From: Rhizomucor pusillus
Lineage: Eukaryota; Mucoromycota; Mucoromycetes; Mucorales; Lichtheimiaceae
Reading direction: 5' to 3'
Length of the DNA: 64,000 nt
Assembly (NCBI GenBank): GCA_900175165.2
Contig: FWWN02000608.1
Coordinates: 1-64,000, forward strand
Of the stretch, positions 58,960 through 64,000 are shown in pieces. The stretch's first letter is position 1. Each line of letters opens with the position of its first letter. Under the pieces are notes generated by a model. The model was given only the letters and a program-made list of their open reading frames with translations. It was not told the DNA's origin and made no database searches. The position numbers and the translations under genes are program-made.

Positions 58960-59202
58960 TTCTCTCCAGGAGGACCGGCGCATATCCGAAACGAAAGGTA
59001 GACAGAGAGAGTGAGTGAAAAGCGTCAACGTCGGCTGCAACGACGCGAAACAAGACGGGGTCACTTTGTTTGGACCCAATTTGACCCTTTTTTGGCGCAA
59101 GAGCTTGCCTCCTCTTTTGGCTTAAGGTTCCCACCGGTCCCGGCACCCTTGCGATTGGTCAAAACGATCAAAGCGCACGATTTTTTTCCAACCTTCTCTT
59201 CC

Positions 59203-59210
59203 ATATAAAA
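59203..59210 (+). promoter_or_regulatory. TATA box of zinc-knuckle microgene
   Basis: The forward strand reads ATATAAAA about 77 bp upstream of the ATG at 59280, with an otherwise gene-like leader between. Confidence 0.5.
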
Positions 59211-59279
59211 CGTCGGCAGATAAGATTAGATCCTCCACTTTTCCACGGTCAAAGGTCATCACCCAACCTTTCATCAGCA

Positions 59280-59372
59280 ATGCAAAACTCCAATTCAAGC
59301 TCTGCCTGCTCCTTCTGCGGTGTCCCTGGCCACATTGCCTGGAATTGCCCAAAACGTCACCGACCTCGCTAA
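59280..59372 (+). CDS. Possible 30-residue CCHC zinc-knuckle microprotein
   Basis: A complete 30-codon frame whose only domain is a perfect CCHC zinc knuckle: C-S-F-C, G-V-P-G-H, then I-A-W-N-C (C-x2-C-x4-H-x4-C). It is followed by a basic tail KRHRPR and a stop. A TATA box lies at the right distance upstream. Zinc knuckles bind single-stranded nucleic acid in longer proteins, and a free-standing one is unusual. It could be the first exon of a spliced gene or a fragment of one, but I could not find a continuing exon. Confidence 0.5.
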   Translation: MQNSNSSSACSFCGVPGHIAWNCPKRHRPR

Positions 59373-60898
59373 CAGCCGTTGCTGCCCGCTATGCCTGTGC
59401 TTTTTCTTGCTTCCATCGTTGTTTTCCCTTTCTCTGTGTATCTAAATTTCTCTCCCTATCGCCCGCCTGACCTGCCATTCGCTTACCTCACTGTTTGTTG
59501 CTTGCTTACTCACACACGATATCTGATTTCTACTATGTTGGCTGCCGCAAAAAAAACTAAAAAAAAGAAACCTATGCCCCACCTTCTCTCTCCAAAAGGT
59601 TTTCTTCACCACCATCCTAGCCACCATTTTAATCATTTTTGATTCTTCCTCTGCTGCGCCTGTATGCGTCTGAATCTTGTATGTACAAAGAAAACAAAAT
59701 TGATTTGCTGTACATCATCTCTATATACATCAAAGGCAAGACATAAAGTTCACTCTTCTGCTGCTACCTTTAGCAAAGGTTCTCCGCATGTAACCTTGAG
59801 TGTAATTTTTCCCAGCCTCGTGCCAATCAGATTCGTTGGATGCGTGATACGATTGTGATCAATAGCTGTTCTAGACAGTCCTGGGAACCCTGCTTCTTGG
59901 CCTTTCTTCAACTTTCTTTCTTGGGCCAACGGCTCGCTTTCGGACTTTTGCTGCCGACCAATGTATCACTTTAGGCGGAAAAGGCAACAAACAACAACCG
60001 GAGCATCGGCGGCTGTTGTCACCCAACATTTCGCTTTTTTTTTTCTTTGGGTGCAAAAGTATGTACACTGCTCCCTTTTTGCCTTGACAGAACCCATTGT
60101 TTACGTTACGAAACACGGATTGTCAATGTAACAGACCAACCCCCGGGCAGCTTGTCGTGCGTTTGCGCATGTGGCACCCATCGATAACGCCATTTTCACA
60201 GCACTCAAGGTGCTAAAACAAGTGGCGAATTATGCGCTTATCAACCCGGAATGCCCTTCACAATAGCTTTGTTTCATCGTAGTTGGATAATCATGTTTGC
60301 GTCCACTCTTTGGTCATCCCCTGCTTATCTGGGTACCTCCAATGAATAAATACGCGAGAGAGAGTTGAAACAGGTGATCATTGTTGACGCTGACGGTCCT
60401 GCGCCAAACTTCCCAATCATGATTGTGATCAGCAGCCAGGAGCAATTTGAGTGTGAAGTAAAAGAGAAAAAAGCAATATAGAGAGATTTGCTGGCAATAC
60501 TCCTGGATATTCCTTTCATTATTTTGACGAGAAAATGCGGATCCACGAGCATTTGCTCTTATAGTTTCATTTACTTTCTAGGAGTATGAAGAGCTCGGGT
60601 CTTACCCCTCGTGCATCGATGCCAATATTTACATGATCACAGACAGCCAATGCATGGAATATAAAAACCATTTCACCGTATTGGTCGCAGGGCATCTCGT
60701 TGGAAATTAAAAGCATTGTGACAATGAAGTAGTAGTCGCATAGATTTCTAAGAAAATCTAGAAACCATTTTCTAAATCGAGCTTTCCCAAATCTTTCTTT
60801 GTACATATGTGAGTACATATGATTATGGCTATGCACTTTATTCAATGATGATGACGAGAATAATGATATATGAGCGATGAATGAAAAAGTGATATTGC
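59373..60898. other. Intergenic, no supported gene
   Basis: About 1.5 kb. A minus-strand frame at 60845-60567 (92 codons) has no domain I recognise and may be noncoding or a decayed gene. Confidence 0.45.
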
Positions 60899-62037
60899 TT
60901 AGAGCGCCACGGTATCCATTGTAACCTGCTCTGTTGTTAACTGGATACTCGCTTTTTCAAAGTGCTTCGACTTTTTCTTGGCTTCTATGAGCCTTTGCTG
61001 AAACTTTTCTTGCAGTGCTGCGAGGTCGACCTGTGCAGGATCATCTGGATAGCTAAAACTGGCTATCAAGTAATCGGCGGAATTGATGTGGAAACGGAGC
61101 CAGACGCGGACGACGTTGAGGCGGATGCTTCCGAGGCAGTTTGGTCGGACTTCCCATTCGTCTAGCTCGAGGTCAAGGGTTGCCTCATCAGGATCATGCG
61201 TCTGGTAAATGACAGGGTACTCCAGGGCCCACCCCGTCAGTGCAACCATGTAGCTAGGGACAGTCTCCTGATAGTAATAAATTTGCGTTGACTCGAGAAA
61301 CGGAGTCAGTCGATGATGTAACCACAGCAACAAAACCTCAGGGCAGCGTGTCTATAATTAAAGTTTTTAGCTGCTGGTTGTTTCAGATTATTTGGCAAGA
61401 TCCGGGGATTGGGTCCATATATCTGATCTTGATTGTTACCTTGCTGGGCGGCGATCCTTTGCCTCGCACGTCGTAGTATATCCACTGCTGAGGGGATTCA
61501 ATTGTGCTTTTCACGTGTTGCTCTAGTCGTAATTTGTTGCATAGAAACGTGTACCTATCCTTGAATTGAAGCAAAAGGAGATGTTCGCCTGTCGGGTGCT
61601 TTTTGTTGGGCAAGCTGTGGTTAAAAAAGTTTTTTTTATGACCTCTTTCCTTTATCGAACCTGTCTCAAAACACTCAGTAACCGCCGCGAGGTGTCGGCC
61701 GAGACATACGTCACGTCAATGAGATGGCAAGATCTACAACAGCGACCGGGTTGGCAAAGGAGAAGAGAGAGAGAAAAAGGTGGTTGAGATAATATTAAGG
61801 AGGAAAAAGTGTGTTATTTCTTTGTCTTTGCAGAGTAGTATTATTATTGTGTGATGAAAATTACCGTAAGCCGCAAGCGACACAGAGTATAGCTGCATAT
61901 AATAATTGTGATCATGAATAGACAATGAGAAGAAGAAAAGTGAGTGAGCATGTTTTATTACCATGAATCAAAGCGTCGATCGTTGTCTTGGATTTTACTC
62001 TGAGGTTGTTCCTGATGATCTCAGTTAGGTTCTCCAT
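60899..62037 (-). CDS. Uncharacterised multi-exon protein, possibly DUF4504/C1orf74-like
   Basis: The start codon at 62037 opens ENLTEIIRNNLRVKSKTTID. Exon 62037-61962 splices in phase through a short exon (ILCVACGLR) to one with CHLIDVTYVSADTSRRLL. The next long exon has LLLLQFKDRYTFLCNKL and IYYDVRGKGSPPSK; its upstream junction is not settled by canonical sites. It joins in phase to the last exon, which has RCPEVLLLWLHHRLTPFLES, YMVALTGWALEYPVIYQ and LGSIRLNVVRVWLRF and ends at 60899. The G-W-x-L-x-YPV-Y segment recalls DUF4504, but this is a weak recollection. No catalytic residues can be named. Confidence 0.6.
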
Positions 62038-62320
62038 GTTTCTGGCGAGTGTGATGGGGCCGGTTTCGGATTGCTATTCAGGAGCAAGATTTCGATTGGA
62101 AAAGCGAAAAGGGGAGACTCTCGAGACCAATTGGAGCAAGTTGGGTCACACCTCTGTTTTCCACTCATCCAGCAAGTGAGCTTCCCATTCAGTCCTTTTA
62201 CTTTTGTCCCTTCTTTCTCTCACTCTCACTTTCTCTTTTTTTTTTAATTTTTTATCTTCTCTCTCTTTCCCCCACTTCCATTCACTTTCTTCTTCTTCTC
62301 ATATACATCATCCCACTTTC

Positions 62321-64000
62321 ATGCCTCCTCCTTCTGCTCCCTTTTCACATATCCTGCACCGTTCTCGACTGGTCCTTTCTAAGCTCAATACTAGCAGAGA
62401 ATCCAACCCCAACTTTCCCGAGCCTTCCACCAGTCAAAGCGCCAGCTCAACCAGTACTGCTGGCAACATTAGCACCGCATCGGAACGAGCTGACGAGAGA
62501 CCGGCCATGCCATCTCGCTCGACCACAACCGCCAACACTGTTGTATCCTCGACAAGTGCAAACAAACAACCGTACAGCCCCTCGGCCCGTCATCTCTTCA
62601 AATTAGCCAACTGTCATTTGTTTGGTCGCAGAGGCCATCCCAAGGCACCGTCACTCGCCATTGCCTATTACCGGAAAGCGGCTGCGCTCGGCCACGCCCA
62701 GGCGGAGGGTGTGCTCGGTTTCTGTTACGAATTCGGTCTTGGCGTTGAGAAAGACTTTGTAAAGTCTGAGCATCATTACCTCGAAGCCGCCAAGCAGCAA
62801 GATGGACTCGCCATGGCACGTCTCGCTTTTCTTCGCAAGTACGGTCGGCCCAATGTCAAGATTGACCGCGCCGAAGCCGAAGAGTGGGCGGACAAGGTTC
62901 GACGTATCGCCCACACCAATCCTGTCGGCTGGATTGTCGAAGCAGCCACTCTGGACGGCGACGCTGCCTGCCAGTATGCTTTGGGAGTTTGCTACCACGA
63001 TGGTGTGGGTATGCCCAAAGACGAACATGCAGCATTTCGGTGGTACAAGGCGAGCGCCGATCAAGGCAATGCCCGCGGTCAAGGCATTCTCGGCTATTGC
63101 TACGGCGAAGGCTTTGGAGTTGCCAAGGACGAGGTTGAAGCTATGAAGTGGTACCGCCTCGCGGCTGCCCAGGGCGAAACCGTTGCCATCTACAACGTCG
63201 GCTATTGCTACGAAGACGGTATTGGAGTCGAAAAGAATGTGCAAGAAGCTGTCAAGTGGTACAGAATCTCGGCAGAGCAAGGCAATGCCTTTGCGCAGAA
63301 TTCACTCGGTTACTGCTACGAAGACGGAATCGGTGTCGAACAGGACCTGGAGCAAGCAGCCATGTGGTACAAGCGCTCTGCTGAACAAGGCTATCCCTGG
63401 GCAGAATGTAACCTCGGTTACTGCTACCAGAATGGCATCGGTGTTCCCAAAGACGATGCATTGGGCGCTTACTGGTACCGACGAGCAGCCATCCAGGGCC
63501 ACGCGAGAGCTCAACACAATCTCGGATTCTGCTACCAGAACGGCATCGGTGTAGAACGCAGTGAGACCGAAGCAGTGAAATGGTACCGTCGATCCGCTGA
63601 ACGTGGCAACATTTTTGCATATCACTCGCTCGGTTACTGCTACCAGAACGGTATCGGTGTCCAGGCAAACGAGCAAGAAGCCGTATTTTGGTATTACCTG
63701 AGCGCAGAAGAGAATCATGCACCTGCCCAGCTATCCCTCGGCTACTGCTACCGCAATGGCATTGGTGTGCCCAAGAACGAACGCGAAGCCGTCAAGTGGT
63801 TCAAGCGATCAGCAGAGCAGGGCAATGCGCTAGCGCAGAACTCGCTTGGTTTTTGCTACGAGGAAGGTCTTGGTGTCAAGAAAGATTGCGCGCGTGCAGT
63901 GTACTGGTATCACAAGTCTGCGCGACAAAAGAACCCTTGGGCTCAGTGCAACCTTGGATTCTGTTACGCAAACGGTATTGGCGTTGAGCAAAACGATCGC
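62321..64000 (+). CDS. Sel1-repeat protein, 3' end outside window
   Basis: The frame is open without interruption from the ATG at 62321 to the window edge (560 codons, no stop). About 100 Ser/Thr-rich residues precede tandem Sel1-like (TPR-related) repeats of about 36 residues. Each has the core LG-(Y/F)-CY-x2-G-x-GV followed by A-x2-WY-x2-(A/S)-A-x-Q-G. About eleven repeats are visible. In fungi such proteins act as scaffolds or chitin-synthase activators (Skt5/Chs4 type) or in ER quality control, and the exact class is not set by what is visible. Every repeat carries a Cys in the LGxCY position, forming a regular ladder. Confidence 0.92.
   Translation, partial: MPPPSAPFSHILHRSRLVLSKLNTSRESNPNFPEPSTSQSASSTSTAGNISTASERADERPAMPSRSTTTANTVVSSTSANKQPYSPSARHLFKLANCHLFGRRGHPKAPSLAIAYYRKAAALGHAQAEGVLGFCYEFGLGVEKDFVKSEHHYLEAAKQQDGLAMARLAFLRKYGRPNVKIDRAEAEEWADKVRRIAHTNPVGWIVEAATLDGDAACQYALGVCYHDGVGMPKDEHAAFRWYKASADQGNARGQGILGYCYGEGFGVAKDEVEAMKWYRLAAAQGETVAIYNVGYCYEDGIGVEKNVQEAVKWYRISAEQGNAFAQNSLGYCYEDGIGVEQDLEQAAMWYKRSAEQGYPWAECNLGYCYQNGIGVPKDDALGAYWYRRAAIQGHARAQHNLGFCYQNGIGVERSETEAVKWYRRSAERGNIFAYHSLGYCYQNGIGVQANEQEAVFWYYLSAEENHAPAQLSLGYCYRNGIGVPKNEREAVKWFKRSAEQGNALAQNSLGFCYEEGLGVKKDCARAVYWYHKSARQKNPWAQCNLGFCYANGIGVEQNDR

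Noticed and set aside
58817..59146. His-Thr repeat frames on the minus strand
   Set aside because: Produced by the GT microsatellite downstream of the GGPP synthase gene.
60567..60845. A 92-codon minus-strand frame
   Set aside because: It contains hydrophobic stretches, but no family, signal peptide or joining exon could be supported.

Overview
The window is nuclear DNA of a filamentous fungus, most likely an early-diverging one (Mucoromycota, probably Mucorales). The support is many short introns (about 45 to 90 nt), pyrimidine-rich leaders with TATA boxes, and a gene set that includes a RALGAPB-like RapGAP, a CSL (Su(H)/RBPJ) factor, a GH37 trehalase and degenerate Fanzor and tyrosine-recombinase relics. 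No tRNA, rRNA, CRISPR array or prokaryotic feature was seen.

Left third (1-13.2 kb): a degenerate Tc1/mariner relic is followed by five tandem paralogues of one major-facilitator transporter (DAL5-like anion:cation symporter type), all on the minus strand and all with the same three-exon structure. Four look intact. The fourth in order (9.2-10.9 kb) is broken by three frameshifts. Three of the five carry a GTAAACA-containing block about 140 bp upstream of the start.

Middle (13.7-42.4 kb): mostly housekeeping and regulatory genes, closely packed up to 32 kb and with 1-1.6 kb gaps after that. In order they are cobalamin-independent methionine synthase (MET6), an alpha-arrestin, an EGLN-like 2-oxoglutarate oxygenase, a RALGAPB-type RapGAP protein divergent from a heat-shock factor, a small 8-cysteine secreted protein, mitochondrial RNase Dss1, secreted GH37 trehalase, a one-pass membrane protein with a 27-residue polyglutamine tract, a CSL transcription factor, and the ARPC4 subunit of Arp2/3 with a start-codon-only first coding exon and a 9-nt last exon.

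Transposon graveyard (42.5-46.6 kb): a cluster of perfect TGTCCATTAATGGACA palindromes arranged partly as a large inverted repeat, then, all on the minus strand, a Fanzor (eukaryotic TnpB-like) relic, a tyrosine-recombinase relic and a possible second recombinase fragment. This is the most unusual stretch of the window.

Right third (47.8-64 kb): a secreted Ala/Ser-repeat protein with embedded amphipathic and dibasic modules, a small ankyrin-repeat gene, UBA2 (SUMO E1 subunit), AVL9, TMA7, geranylgeranyl diphosphate synthase, a TATA-preceded 30-codon CCHC zinc-knuckle ORF, an uncharacterised multi-exon gene, and a long Sel1-repeat protein that runs off the end of the window. All splice models were inferred by eye from reading-frame closure and GT/GC-AG signals. 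For most genes every junction closes in phase; those that do not are flagged.
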